From assembly GCA_965153355.1 (NCBI GenBank), contig OZ231128.1:7254001-7318000 (forward strand): 64,000 nucleotides of DNA. Direction: 5' to 3'. The translations under genes were made by a program, and so were the position numbers. The notes under the pieces are model-generated. The model saw nothing but the letters and a program-made list of their open reading frames with translations, was not told the DNA's origin and did no database searches. Below are positions 34,634-45,343 of this stretch, piece by piece. This stretch comes from Flaccisagitta enflata. Its lineage: Eukaryota; Chaetognatha; Sagittoidea; Aphragmophora. Numbering within the stretch: position 1 is the stretch's first letter; each line of letters begins with the position of its first letter.

Positions 34634-34743
34634 GTAAGGCGCTGATGCTGTCCATGATTGACGAATTGAGGGCACTTTTTATTACAGATTCTTGCCCTTG
34701 ATTGCGAGGTCATCTTTGAGGGAATTGTGGAACATATGGAATA

Positions 34744-34928
34744 ATTAGTCGCGTGCTACGCAACTCTATGACCCGCTTTGATGGTCTGTCGGTCGGTTGG
34801 TCTGTCCGCATTAACTTTTTTTCATCATTTTACGTCGTTTCAAGTAATTTTAAGTCATTTTACATTTTGACTTTTTGTCTTTTAGTCTTGACGACCGCAC
34901 GCGACTTAGAGGTGTTGGCCTTGTCTTA
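34744..34928 (-). mobile_element. R3/R1 element, reverse orientation
   Basis: From TTAGTCGCGTGCTACGCAAC through GTCGGTCGG and TTTTAAGTCATTTTA repeats to CGCACGCGACTTAGAGGTGT then TGGCCTTGT, the R3 start read backwards. About 180 bp with both ends. Confidence 0.7.
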
Positions 34929-34992
34929 TTCCAACAAACGATTGTAGCTAGGGCTGCTAGGCCTAACATGGTATGGTATGGTATGGTATGGT

Positions 34993-35640
34993 TTTTAACA
35001 ACATTGCCTTTGATATCTAGATTAACCTTGGATAGCTACATCATCATTTGGTAATTTGTTAGTAACAATTGGGATGAAATATCACAAAAAATTTTGATTT
35101 CAGATTTTGGGGTTGACGTAGGATTTTTTGAAAGGGTCGTTTCAGGAGGAAGAGAGTTTCAGTTTCTTGATATTTTTGGTATATGAGGAGTATGAGAAGG
35201 TGTCCAGATGGATATGGTCTCCTTCCATGCGCCATATTTATCTGGTGTTTTCTGTATTCATATTCCATGTAGACAGAAATTATGATTAAATGATGCATAA
35301 CTTTTGACCAGTCTGGATAATATCGAGGATGGAATATTTCAGAAATTTAAAGGATAGTTGTGATGGGTCCGGATAAAACACCAGTGAGAGCTCCAAAGGC
35401 TCTCATCCTTTATTAAAGTAGGTTGAGTAGTAATGTTTCCTGTCTGAGCTTTGAATCGTGAATGATGGCTAATTAAGGTTATGCTGATAGTCGTTTTTTT
35501 AGACATGATACCTGTGTTACGCTTTTCACCTGATCGGCTGGTTGATAGGTTGCGTCCATCCATCAGCACACCGCATCTTTGTCCCTCCTTCGGCCAACTG
35601 TACATGACTAATGGAAATGATTGCCCCCGTGTCGTATCTA
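34993..35640. other. Intronic stretch without recognised gene
   Basis: No gene or clear repeat is seen apart from GGTAT repeats at 34968-34992. From 35640 a (GTAT)n tract begins. Confidence 0.5.
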
Positions 35641-35664
35641 GGTATACGCCCTGGATATGTATAG

Positions 35665-35870
35665 TATGTATGTGTATGTATGTGTATGTATGTATGTATC
35701 TTCCTCTTCGTGTATGTATGTATGTATGTATGTATGTATGTATGTATGTATGTATGTATGTATATACATATCTTCCTCTTCGTGTTCTGTGCTTCATTCT
35801 TGCCTATGTTAGTATAATTGTATGTACATATCTTCCTCTTCGTGTTCTGTGCTTCCTCCTTTTGTGGTTC
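35665..35870 (+). repeat. (GTAT)n interleaved with CTTCCTCTTCGTG copies
   Basis: GTAT runs at about 35668-35698 and 35711-35763, with ATCTTCCTCTTCGTGT repeated at about 35698, 35769 and 35829. Confidence 0.85.
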
Positions 35871-36021
35871 CTCATTGGACTCTTTGCTATACAAATCCAC
35901 ATTCAGTCTTTCCCAGTTTCCACATTTTGCAGTTTTCCTGGTTTCTCTCCAAGTCCGACTTTTTTTTCTTCTTGCTTTTGTGCTTTCCATTCACCATCTT
36001 CCTCCAGTTTCAGTTCTCTTT

Positions 36022-36052
<31 letters not shown>

Positions 36053-36065
36053 TACTTCCAATGTT

Positions 36066-36233
36066 TTTAATTGCTGACATGCCAATTTGTAAGAGGCTTT
36101 GTCTGTCCGTCGGACCGTCCGTCGGTCCGTCTGTCGGTCATGGTGATTGAGTTGGAAAGTGTGAAAACGCGCATTTCCGCCCCTGCCCACCCGTCTGCAA
36201 CAGGTATTGGCCGTGTATCCGGCCTTGTTTTTC
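36066..36233 (-). mobile_element. R1 element, reverse orientation
   Basis: From AATTGCTGACATGCCAATTT through GTCCGTCGGACCGTCC, GTGATTGAGTTGGAAAGTG and CGCATTTCCGCCCCTGCCCA to GTGTATCCGGCCTTGTTTTT. Confidence 0.7.
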
Positions 36234-36892
36234 TCTCTCTCTTTCTTTTTTACATTCTCTATCTTTTCTTTTCTATCACCCCTTCACCCTACCACTTCTA
36301 CCACTTCACTTCTCACTTCTCACTCTTCTTCTCTGTGGTTGAGAACGCGCATTTCCATGGTCAGTTTTGTCCGTCTTTATTCATTTCAACACTAAGAGCT
36401 AGTAATGCATTTTCAGGCCTGTATATTCTGAGTTTTCTTCTGGGGTGGGGAAAATCAAAGGGTCTGGAGATGGGGAAGGAAATCTAAGGGGAAAAAAGAA
36501 AAAGAAAATTTAAGGGGACAGTATAACTCTTGACAGTACCAAATCATAAAACCTGATTAGTAGAACACAATTTAACACTATTTAAACCTTAACTACATAA
36601 GCCGTTATATGGGGAAGCAGACCATGGATATAAAATGCGATGCGCCGCGTAGTAACCTTCTCAGCGTAAAATCAAAGCGACTCAAGAATATACACCCCGG
36701 TATTTTTAACTGTCAGTTTAATTTTTAAAGGGCGCTACTTCTTTTGTTGAAATGCCCTTCTCTGCTCCCCAATGACTTCTTGACTTAGAGGTGCCTGCAC
36801 CAGGCTCAGGCGTGGACTGTTAGTTAACTAGCTCATTTACATATTCAGACCATAAGTATCTTCTTGGTTTGCCAAGTACTCTGGCTGCTTCC

Positions 36893-37385
36893 CTCCGCCC
36901 CCCTTTCCACCCTCCTCCCCTTTTCTATCCTCCTCCTCCTCCCCCCTTTCCACCCACCGCCCCCTTTCCACCCTCCTCCCCCTTTCTATCCTCCTCCTCT
37001 CCCTTTCCACCCTCCGCCCCCCTTTCCACCCTCCGCCCCCCTTTCCACCCTCCTCCCCTTTTCTATCCTCCTCCTCCTCCCCCCTTTCCACCCTCCGCCC
37101 CCCTTTCCACCCTCCTCCCCCTCCCCCTTTCTATCCTCCTCCTCTCCCTTTCCACCCTCCGCCCCCCTTTCCACCCTCCGCCCCCCTTTCCACCCTCCTC
37201 CCCTTTTCTATCCTCCTCCTCCTCCCCCCTTTCCACCCTCCGCCCCCCTTTCCACCCTCCTCCCCCTTTCTATCCTCCTCCTCCCCCTTCCCTTCCCCCT
37301 TCCCCTCTTCCAGAGATAGTTCCCCCTTTCTATCCTCCTCCTCCCCCTTCCCTTCCCCCTTCCCCTCTTCCAGAGATAGTTCACC
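36893..37385. repeat. CTCC/CCACCC minisatellite
   Basis: Units with CCCCTTTCCACCCTCC, CGCCCCC and CTTTTCTATCCTCCTCC in tandem. The last unit (CCCCCTTTCTATCCTCCTCC to CAGAGATAGT) is an exact 60-bp duplication, 37261-37320 and 37321-37380. Long frames here are repeats. Confidence 0.9.
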
Positions 37386-37647
37386 TCTGATGGTATTCTT
37401 TCATCTTCTTACTTTTAACTCATTATCTCATTCATTCCATGTTTTAATTGTTTCATTCTTGAATTCTTCTTCGCTTCTATTTTCTTTTACTTTTTTTCTT
37501 CGTTATTTGTTCTTTTTTTTCTTGATTTCTTTTCTTCTGCCTTTTCTTTTCTTTTGTCTTTAATGGTCTTTCATTTTCCTGTTCCTGGCTGCTTGTCAAT
37601 ATACATGTATTGATAAGTCAGTTTTTCTGTTTCTCTGCTCCTCTCTC

Positions 37648-37648
37648 T

Positions 37649-37679
<31 letters not shown>

Positions 37680-37699
37680 TCTATTTCTGTGGTTCAACA

Positions 37700-37749
<50 letters not shown>

Positions 37750-37752
37750 TTG
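37648..37752. repeat. (CT)n microsatellite
   Basis: CT run broken by TATTTCTGTGGTTCAACA. Downstream to about 37957 an open frame (Ala/Leu-rich, then ECPNVVQIRGCIKTAFSDLV) has no recognised family and no acceptor, and is not called. Confidence 0.85.
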
Positions 37753-38174
37753 TTCCTGTCTGTCTCCGTCAATCTTTCCATCAAGACGCCGAGTTTTTCT
37801 TTGCTGCTGCTCCGTGAAATGTTGGCCGTTGCTGCTGGTGCTGTTGCCGCTGTTGCTGCTGCTGAGTGTCCAAATGTAGTGCAAATTCGCGGCTGCATAA
37901 AAACCGCTTTTTCAGATTTAGTGCAAAAAGTGGGAGACACTCTTGGCCTGGATTGAGTCAAAACTGAAGTACCTTTGATGGGGCTTTCTGGAGGGGGGTT
38001 TTATAGGGGGTGGTAATAGAAGGGGTAGCACAAGACGGATGAGTGAGCAGATCCCTTTTTTTTTCTTATGGTAGGAATTTCTTTCGGCTGTGCACCATCC
38101 CTAATTTACATCTTGAGGACGCGATAAGACAAAATACAATACAAATATTTCCTCCAAAAATGAGAGCATAAGTC

Positions 38175-38560
38175 TAACAATGCCAACACCTATAAGTCGC
38201 GTGCGGGACATTGATATTTTCATTGACCTACCTCCACCAGCTTCAATTAAAGCACCAGTTTCAATTCAAGTTTTCAAGCCTTGAAACCCACTAGTTTCAA
38301 TTAAAAGCTTGAAACCCACCGGTTTAGCTTTCAGCCTTGAAACCCACCAGTTCCACACACGCAATTATCCCTTTGTTCTTGTGATATCAATTCCCGGGAA
38401 TTACTTTTTGTTATTCCTTTGAATTCCCAGGAATTTCATTGCTAATTCCCTAAAATTCCTGACGACTTTAAATGTCCTTCAATAACTTTGAAATGTCAAA
38501 TGTCTTTAAATGACTTTATATGGCTTAGATGACCTAAAATGATTTAAAATGACCTATAAT
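38175..38560 (+). mobile_element. R3 element, decayed 3' end
   Basis: Starts AACAATGCCAACACCTATAA then GTCGCGTGCGGGAC. Inside are CCACCAGTTTCAATT/TTGAAACCC repeats and AAATGACCTATAATG. The end hairpin is missing. Confidence 0.55.
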
Positions 38561-38568
38561 GCACAAAA

Positions 38569-39096
38569 CACACTGTCCCCGTTAGCCCTATAAAGTCAGG
38601 CATCAATGTCCCCTCATCAGACCATGTTTTTAGTGTTTTATGATGTGTTGGGACTTGAAATAGCTTGCTGGCAAATTTTTTCTCACAGGGAGATTTTTTT
38701 AATCAGGAAAAAAGTCAGTCTTTGACTTTTTGACATATTCAAGAAAAACAGGGCTTTTATTTTCTAATGAGGAAGTTGGGGAACTCGTATGGCTGATTGC
38801 ACCCTCGGACGAAATCGATAGGGTAAGTAAATTTGATAATTCTCTTTCATTTGGCGCCAAGCAGAATGCTCTACAGCAAATATTTTTCGTGTTATAAATT
38901 TTTGAATATTTATTTACAAAAAATTCAAATTGAATCATTATCCGATTTTTCATGATTTGAAAACAGATCAATAAAAGAGTGTATTTGAGTTTGTTTGAGT
39001 ACGCAAATACATGAAAACATGCTTACGAGCATAGCTGCTCATCTCTGAGGGTGTTTTGGAGCATTTTAGCTCCTTTAGCTCATTTAGCTCAGTTTT
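38569..39096 (+). repeat. Inverted repeat A, left copy
   Basis: About 520 bp matched in inverted order by 58986-59509: CACACTGTCCCCGTTAGCCC here, its complement at the far end of the other copy. It contains a frame coding ...EVGELLGLIAPSDKIDRV in the other copy, followed by GTAAGT, which looks like a decayed exon and donor. This copy is broken by substitutions. Confidence 0.75.
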
Positions 39097-39097
39097 T

Positions 39098-39680
39098 TTT
39101 TATTTTAAATGCAACAAATGAATAAATATTTTAAAACACATTTGAGCAGGCAGCTACAAGAGAGCATGTCAGCAAGCAGACCATCATTTTAGCTCATTTA
39201 GCTCATTTAGCTTACTTTTTAGTTGCGGACATGCAACTCTAAAAGAGCCTTTGTCCATCCGTCCATCGGTCCGTTGATCCATCCTTCTGTTGGTCCGTGA
39301 GCACGAGTTGAAAAATGTGAAAACACACATTTTCGCCCCTGCCCACCCGTCCGCAACTGGTATTGGCCGTGTATCCGGCCTTGTTTTCCTAACTTTTAAT
39401 AGGATGAATGAATGTTTTAATTGAGCATGCAAATACAAGAAAGCATTTCAGTGAGCATAGCTGGATACCTGGTTGAGTGATTTTGAGTATTTTTACTTAT
39501 CTAGCTGATTTGGCTCAGTTCTATTTTTCTATGATTTTCAGTGCAATCAATACATAAAATTGCTCTTAATTTGATCTAACAAATTAAAAAATGCAGGGAC
39601 TGAAAATAAAAGCTTGTTGAAAAGTGACCAATGCTTACATTTTTTTCCTCACAGCAATAGCGACATCTTGTATCCTAAAT
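39098..39680 (+). repeat. Inverted repeat B, left arm, interrupted by an R1 element
   Basis: The arm matches 41190-41590 in inverted order, for example GTGAGCATAGCTGGATACCTGG against the complement of CCAGATATCCAGCTATGCTCAC. The R1 element at 39217-39387 is absent from the other arm, where the flanks (AACTTTTAATAGGATGAATG and TCATTTAG) are joined directly. Confidence 0.75.
39217..39387 (-). mobile_element. R1 element, reverse, with an empty site in the sister arm
   Basis: TTTTTAGTTGCGGACATGCA at one end and GTGTATCCGGCCTTGTTTTC at the other, about 170 bp. Its absence from the other arm of inverted repeat B shows that R1 sequences insert as discrete units with these boundaries. Confidence 0.8.
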
Positions 39681-39721
39681 CTGATCTTTCAGGCCCCAAA
39701 TGAACTTTCTGGATCCCTTTT

Positions 39722-40310
39722 TGACAGCGGCCTCAAAGGAGATAAAGTCTTGTGGAACACAGGGCAACTTTTGTTTGTCTGTTTATTTGTTTATTCATCC
39801 ATCCCTTTGTCCCCCAGGCCTCCTCAGGCCTGGAATCTGCCCTCTCACGCCTGAGATATGCCAGTTCAGGCCCAAAATCTGCCCTCTCAGGCCTTGAATC
39901 TGCCCTCTCAGGCCTAGATTCTTCCTTCCCAGGCCTTGAATCTGCCCTCCCAGGCCTAGAGGCTATCTAGAGTATAGAAGCCCAAATCCTAGTCTCAAGG
40001 CACGAATCCTAGTCTCGAGGCCCAAATCCTAGCCTGGAGGCCTAAATCTTAGCCTCGAGGCCCAAATCCTAGCCTCAAGGCTCAAATCCCAAGCTTGAGA
40101 CTCAAATCCCAGCCATGAGGCTCAAATACCAGTCTCAAGGCTCAAATCCTAGCCACGAGGCTCATATCCCAGTCTCCAGGCCCTAATTCCAGCCTTGAAG
40201 TTCAAATAAAAACAGCATAGGTCATCGGCCCCTTTGGGGCCGCTGCCCCTCTAACCACCACACCCACATACACTCACAGGGGCAACGGGTACCGCTGTCT
40301 ATCTGTTGCT
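39722..40310 (+). mobile_element. R2 element with two cores
   Basis: Degraded left end (GACAGCGGCCTCAAAGGAGA, GTCTTGTGGAACACAGGG), intact right end (CATCGGCCCCTTTGGGGCCG then CTGCCC) and tail GGGGCAACGGGTACCGCTG. The core holds CTCAGGCCTGGAATCTGCCC repeats (39818-39960) then GAGGCCCAAATCCTAGCCTC repeats (39975-40205). A further GGCCTCAAATCAGGCCTCT array follows at 40390-40800. Confidence 0.7.
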
Positions 40311-40867
40311 TTTGCGACTATTGTTATTAGTCTGTCAGTCTACTTGTCAGTCTTTTTGTTAGTCTGTCAGTCTGTCCATCCCCCCCCTTTGGTCAAGACT
40401 CTTAGGCCTCAAATCAGGCCTCTGTTGTCAAATCAAGCCTCTTATGCCTCAAATCAGGCCCCTCAGACCTCCAATCAGGCCTTTCAGGCCTCTAATTAGG
40501 CCTCTCAGGCCTCTAACCAGCTAAGCTATTTCAGGCTTCAAAGCAATTCTTTATAGCCTTTCAGGCCTCTATTCAGTCCTCTTAGGCCTCAAGTAGACCT
40601 TACAAGCTTCAAATCAGCTCTCTCAAGCATGAAACTGGCCCTCTTAAGCCTCACATCAGCCTTCACAGACCTTGAATCAGCCTCCTTCGGCATCAAATCC
40701 ACCCCTTCAGGCCTCAAATCAACCCTCACAGGCTTCAAATCAGCCTACAAACAGGCTCTACAAACAGCCTTAATCCTTCAGGCTCTTTAGGCCCTCAATC
40801 AGCCATCTGCAGCATTTCTAATTAGGGATCCTAGAAGCTTGAAAACATTTCAAGTGGGAGACTGGGC

Positions 40868-40990
40868 CGCAATTACAATGCTATTTCAGAAATAATTAAA
40901 AAAAATTGAAGATCTTCAATTTTTTGGGCCGCAATTACAATGCTATTTGAGGAATAATTAGAAAAAATTGAAGATCTTCAATTTTTTTCA
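40868..40990 (+). repeat. 62-bp tandem duplication
   Basis: TGGGCCGCAATTACAATGCT to TGAAGATCTTCAATTTTTT occurs twice in tandem; each copy holds the palindrome TTGAAGATCTTCAA. Confidence 0.85.
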
Positions 40991-41189
40991 ATTTTGATAT
41001 TGAATGTTTTCACCCTTTTGCCTCCCATTTCTAAACAATTTTAGCTACAAACGCTAAATTGCACTTGTAATTTTTTCATGTAGATTAATTTTTTTTAAAA
41101 GTTTACTAGCTATTCTTTAAGCTGACCCTAAGCATTATTTTAGAACTACAACCACCCATTCATTCTCAAACGCTAATATGTCATACCAG

Positions 41190-41590
41190 TAATGGCGGCT
41201 GTCGCCATGAGGAAAAAAGTTGTCAGCATTGGTTACTTTTCACCAAGCTTTTAATTTGTTAGATCACATTAAGAGCAATTTTATGTGTTGATTGCACTGA
41301 AAATTAAAGAAAAATAGAACTGAGCCAAATGAGCTAGATGAGCAAAAATACTCAACATCACTCAACCAGATATCCAGCTATGCTCACTGAAATGCTTTCT
41401 GGTAATTGCATGCTTAATTAAAACATTTATTCATCCTACTAAAAGTTTAAAAAAAAATCAACTAAATGATCTAAATGCTAAAATGCTGGTCTACTCACTG
41501 ATATGCTTTCTTGTAGCTGCTTGCTTAAACGTGTTTCAAAATATTTATTCATTTGTTGCATTTAAAATCAAGAAAAAAAATCTTGAAAGA
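41190..41590 (-). repeat. Inverted repeat B, right arm
   Basis: Inverted partner of 39098-39680, without the R1 insertion. The pair encloses the R2 element and its arrays. Confidence 0.75.
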
Positions 41591-41617
41591 GTATGGGTCC
41601 GCGACTGGGGTCAAACG

Positions 41618-41883
41618 GCATTGTCAAACGGTGTTGTCAAACGGCGTTGTCAAATGGCGTTGTCAAACGGCGTTGTCAAACGCCGTTATCAAACGGCGTT
41701 GTCAAACGGCGTTGTCAAACGGCGTTGTCAAACGGCGTTGTCAAACGGTGTTGTCAAACGGCGTTGTCAAACGGCATTGTCAAACGGCGTTGTCAAACGG
41801 CGTTGTCAAATGGCGTTGTCAAACAGCGTTGTCAAACGGCGTTGTCAAACGGCGTTGTCAAACGGCGTTGTCAAATGGCGTGG
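41618..41883 (+). repeat. 13-bp minisatellite GTTGTCAAACGGC, left part
   Basis: About 20 copies. The array resumes at 58028 (GTGGTCAAATGGC) on the other side of the LTR element, so the element inserted into the array. The phase is open in all three frames only because the unit lacks stops. Confidence 0.9.
41880..41883. repeat. Target-site duplication GTGG (partner at 58028-58031)
   Basis: GTGG directly precedes the left LTR and directly follows the right one. Four-bp duplications are known for the gypsy (mdg4) group. Because the target is itself a repeat array, chance matching is possible. Confidence 0.75.
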
Positions 41884-42364
41884 TGTGAAGTTACTATTCA
41901 ATGTACTGTTAATAATCTGAATTACTTGTTAGACTAGAAGTTTTCAACTCTTTCCTGAATACTTAGGTAGCATGGAATAGGCCAGGGTTATTACGTTGCA
42001 AGCAATGTTGTATTAATAGGTGACAAGCAAGAACCAATAGTTAGGTAACAATTTAAACTTACATGTTTATGGAGCATGAGTTGACCCAAGGTAACTTTAG
42101 TGGAGGATCCACATACAATGTGATCCTCCCTTTTATAGTCAGATATTTACTACGTAATAAGCTCCACGTATCTTAGAATAACTATTCCAACATGATTCCA
42201 CGTAGATTAAAGCCACATAAAGTTAGATGTATGTTTGAGTTAAATATGATACTTTGAACTAGATTAAAGGCGCCTTTGGAAACAAACATAGATGAGAATA
42301 GGAATATGTTTCTATCACGTTGCGCACTTTATATCTGCAACGTGACCAATATACTATTCTTACA
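41884..42364 (-). repeat. 3' LTR of the retroelement
   Basis: 481 bp; on the plus strand it starts TGTGAAGTTACTATTC and ends ATACTATTCTTACA. Compared base by base with the other LTR, one difference is seen. Confidence 0.95.
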
Positions 42365-42376
42365 TTACTCCCACAT
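42365..42376 (-). promoter_or_regulatory. Polypurine tract next to the 3' LTR
   Basis: On the minus strand the LTR is preceded by ATGTGGGAGTAA, a short purine-rich run in the position where plus-strand DNA synthesis is primed in LTR elements. Confidence 0.6.
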
Positions 42377-43000
42377 GGTTAAAGTGCAATAGAACTTTTA
42401 CAACTCAAGGCAAAGTCATTAACAATTCACAAAAAAAACTTCATTTAGACAAAATACACAAATTGTATACACTTTTCACCAAGATAGTAACGATCATGTA
42501 ATGCATCAATTATGATAATCAAACAACACCTACTTCTAATGCAAATGAACCTTATCATTATTGAAGATTGATCTACATGGGAGGAGACTCATTACTATAC
42601 ATATAGTACACTATTATTGCCACCTCATCACTTCAACTGCGCCATTATTTCTTTCTTAACATGCGGTATTCACGTGTCCTCTCATTTTGACTTATATATT
42701 GACCTCTAAAATTTTTAGAGAGAGAGAAAGAGAGACAGAAATAAAGGAAGAGAGTGAGAGAGATAAGGAGAGAGACATAAAATCGAAGGGAAAGAGAGAG
42801 AGAGAGAGAGAGAAAAATTCTCCTGTCACCGCTCTATTTCGTCCCCAAAGTATCACTCCTATCCAGCCAATCACGTATCTCCGATGCTTTGTCAACTCTC
42901 AACTCGCTTCCTTATTGGATAACGAACCAGACAGCAGCGCGATAATTCGCTATGTCCTCGCCTTTCCATAACCACGACAATTTTCATCGTTGAACTGTCG
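42377..43000. other. Element interior without recognised gene; GA-rich tract
   Basis: AT-rich to 42710, then GAGA/GAGAAAG tract 42715-42815. The 42687-42971 frame is largely this tract. The region precedes the TATA box of the antisense gene and may hold its promoter. Confidence 0.5.
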
Positions 43001-43002
43001 CA

Positions 43003-43010
43003 TATATAAA
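43003..43010 (+). promoter_or_regulatory. TATA box for the antisense membrane protein gene
   Basis: TATATAAA about 117 bp upstream of the likely ATG at 43127, on the strand opposite to gag-pol. Confidence 0.5.
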
Positions 43011-43126
43011 CCCGTTCACGCAGGTAACATTGGGGTTTTTATCACTTTAATTTTCTTGATTTGCTGAATATTGTATTAGATTTCTTTTGCTTTTGCATTT
43101 TTAATCAAATCCGTCACATTCTCAAA

Positions 43127-43612
43127 ATGTCGCTCATTTCGCTCATTTCCTTTACTCTACTAATTTCATTTGCGTGCTCGCTCAATTCCGACGGCACCCC
43201 AACGGCCTCCCCTTCCACTCGGGGCCCATACGCATTTTTACGCATGAAGTGTTACCGTAGGCAAGCCTTACATTCCAAGACTTGTCAACGGTATTTTGCG
43301 CTTCTTGCAAATTCGACGACGCCAACCATTATGGCTCGTCAAAATCTCACGACCGACATTGCGGTCACAACTGCAATTCCAACAGCAGTTTTGACCGTAA
43401 AACTGGAAACCGGCGTCCCCACCTGGCTGACCACACTTATCAGCCTTTTTTCAGTGTTAGCATCCATCTATGCTGCTATTGTATCTTATTTGAAATTCGC
43501 GTGCAAATACACCACTGGGTCCAGTCTCCGGCTTGGCTTTGGTCCGGGCCGCCATGGTCAACTAGAGACCGAGGCACCCGATTTGCCCGTTGAATTGTCT
43601 CCAGTGGCCTAG
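43127..43612 (+). CDS. Small secretory/membrane protein on the antisense strand of the retroelement
   Basis: From the ATG at 43127 (context CAAAATGT) the frame codes 161 residues. A signal peptide is predicted by eye (MSLISLISFTLLISFACSLN). Next are four Cys (residues about 42-52 and later), possible N-glycosylation sites NST and NLT in a Thr/Ser-rich stretch, and a hydrophobic segment WLTTLISLFSVLASIYAAIV then SYLKF. A short basic then acidic tail follows. This is the plan of a type I membrane protein. An upstream in-frame ATG at 43061 would disturb the signal peptide. TATA box upstream, AATAAA downstream. No family is recognised; an envelope-like role is only a guess. Confidence 0.5.
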   Translation: MSLISLISFTLLISFACSLNSDGTPTASPSTRGPYAFLRMKCYRRQALHSKTCQRYFALLANSTTPTIMARQNLTTDIAVTTAIPTAVLTVKLETGVPTWLTTLISLFSVLASIYAAIVSYLKFACKYTTGSSLRLGFGPGRHGQLETEAPDLPVELSPVA

Positions 43613-43654
43613 ATGGATTTTATTGTCTAAAAAAACTTAATTGTTTTTAGTCCT

Positions 43655-43660
43655 AATAAA
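43655..43660 (+). promoter_or_regulatory. Poly(A) signal AATAAA
   Basis: AATAAA lies 43 bp after the stop codon of the antisense ORF, followed by T-rich sequence, consistent with its 3' end. Confidence 0.5.
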
Positions 43661-43786
43661 TATTTTCTAATCCTTTTTCTTTTTATTCGTCAATAATATT
43701 TTATCTCTTAATAACTAATATTTTCATAGTAGTAGACCAAGTGATATAACTTTTGATAACTTTTATTCCAATCCATATTGCTATTA

Positions 43787-43817
<31 letters not shown>

Positions 43818-44077
43818 TGACTATACAAAAATAAATGTTATTTGAATTTTATTCCTTTCATTAGCTTAAAAAGGTGGGGATTCCGGACTATTTTATCGTT
43901 TCCTCTTATTGTTTTATTCATTTATGCTATTTTAATTAGGTTTAATTTTACTAGGCCAAAAATTAATCGATTTTACCAAAATTTCGAGATAATCACTTTT
44001 CATTTTATCACTATACCTGACTAATAGACAGACATACCAACTTACTATCCTACCGACTGTCCTACTGACCTCCCGAC

Positions 44078-44104
44078 ATGAAAGGTGATTATCTCTTTGC
44101 CAAG
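44078..44104 (+). CDS. Possible first exon of the antisense spliced gene
   Basis: ATG AAA GGT... codes MKGDYLFAK up to AAG then GTCAGG, a phase 0 donor that would fit the phase 0 exon at 44685. Other first exons are possible; 44085-44351 is also open in another frame (Pro/Ala/Gln-rich, PCQPCRRKPQAAAAPQHPRG). Confidence 0.25.
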
Positions 44105-44684
44105 GTCAGGGTTGCGCTATTACGCGCAGCCCTGGCCGTTTGCCCTTACATCTTTATCACAGGCACAATCTCAACCTCACGACGCTAAGATCATACATGC
44201 CCCAACGTCTGCTACAGACGCCGCTCTGAGACGGCCCTGTCAACCCTGTCGTCGAAAGCCACAAGCCGCCGCAGCTCCGCAGCATCCCCGCGGCTCCTGC
44301 CAAAATCTCCAGCCTCCACATCCTGGAAGCCTTATTCACTTCCCGTATTAATTACGTATCGACACGTCTACCAAAAACGTCCTAAACAAAGAATTTCGTA
44401 CCCAGCCCATCGCTCCTGCCCATCACGGCCTCAGCATGGTACGCCTCGTCAAAAGCTATTATTACTTTCTACATTCACACGCGAGTTGTTTCTTCGCGTA
44501 TCAACAAACCACCGACCGACACACTTCACCTTTTCTTAATTATAAGAACCTGCTCTATAAGACCATCATGGCCTTAGCGTACCCCAAGATTAAGAACATC
44601 ATATTTCACTAGTCGTTATTCATGAAGGTTCCGAAATATCACGTCTGTACAAAATTGTATCAATCCATCACATCTCTTTTTTAG

Positions 44685-44760
44685 GACACGCTCTCTTTCG
44701 AGGCTCTTGAGGAGCACGGCTGGGAAAGAAAAGCCTGCTCCCTCGCAGTATCTGCCTTAG
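44685..44760 (+). CDS. Antisense spliced gene, exon with acidic N-terminal region
   Basis: After CTTTTTTAG the frame reads DTLSFEALEEHGWERKACSL then AVSAL and one base at a GTGAGC donor (phase 1). It belongs to a run of four exons whose phases all agree. Confidence 0.55.
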
Positions 44761-44900
44761 GTGAGCATAAACTCATTTGACTCCGTCTGTTTTCCAAGCT
44801 CGTTCACTCGCTCATAATAAAAAACTCCCATCTACGACTTTTTTTACGGTCGGCGAGAGCCGCTTTTATCGTTAAATTTCACTCTCTTATTTTCCCGTAG

Positions 44901-45011
44901 GGCATTTAAGTGATTGTTTACCATCCAAGCCTCTGAATTTGGGCAACTTCATCCAAATCGCCCTCCTCGCCTTTTTGGCTCTCTACGTCATCGCCAAAAA
45001 CCTCCGCAGAG
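44901..45011 (+). CDS. Antisense spliced gene, transmembrane exon
   Basis: After TTTCCCGTAG, phase 1: HLSDCLPSKPLNLGN, then a clear membrane segment FIQIALLAFLALYVIA followed by KNLRR, and one base at GTGAGA. The positive residues after the segment suggest that the C-terminal side is cytoplasmic. No family is recognised. Confidence 0.6.
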
Positions 45012-45104
45012 GTGAGAATCCATCTCGGGCAGAAACACCAATTATCATAAGTACCGTGCCTAACCATCTGTTTCATGCTGTTTATAAACCAAATGACCAG
45101 ACAC

Positions 45105-45305
45105 GACGAATGAATCAACAAACGAATGAATAAATGAATAAATGAATGACCAACTGAACGATTGACTGAATCATCGAATGAATGACTGACTAACTGAATG
45201 AATGAATGAATCACCGAACGAATGAATGACTAATTGAATGACTGAACGAATAACCAACTGAATGAACTAATGAATCACTGAACGAATGAATGAATGAATG
45301 AATGA
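45105..45305 (+). repeat. (GAAT)n in the intron of the antisense gene
   Basis: GAATGAAT/GACTGAATG tetranucleotide repeat, like those in E75 introns at 32014-32688. Confidence 0.85.
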
Positions 45306-45343
45306 TTTAATCACCTCCTTTGCCTGTCCCCGCCCCTACACAG

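Noticed and set aside
33144-34675. ORFs at 33144-33540 and the 324-, 242-, 212- and 190-codon frames at 33585-34637
   Set aside because: CCA/CGA microsatellite and the 42-bp minisatellite, open on both strands. Only 34408-34633 is kept, as a tentative exon.
36837-37390. Pro/Ser-rich and Gly/Arg-rich ORFs
   Set aside because: CTCC minisatellite; the peptide is the repeat in each frame.
37780-37960. Possible exon with ECPNVVQIRGCIKTAFSDLV
   Set aside because: No family recognised, no convincing acceptor, phase does not help E75, and the left half is low-complexity GCT/TTG repeat.
41483-41937. Three overlapping ORFs of Val-Val-Lys-Arg repeats
   Set aside because: 13-bp minisatellite without stop codons, running into the LTR.
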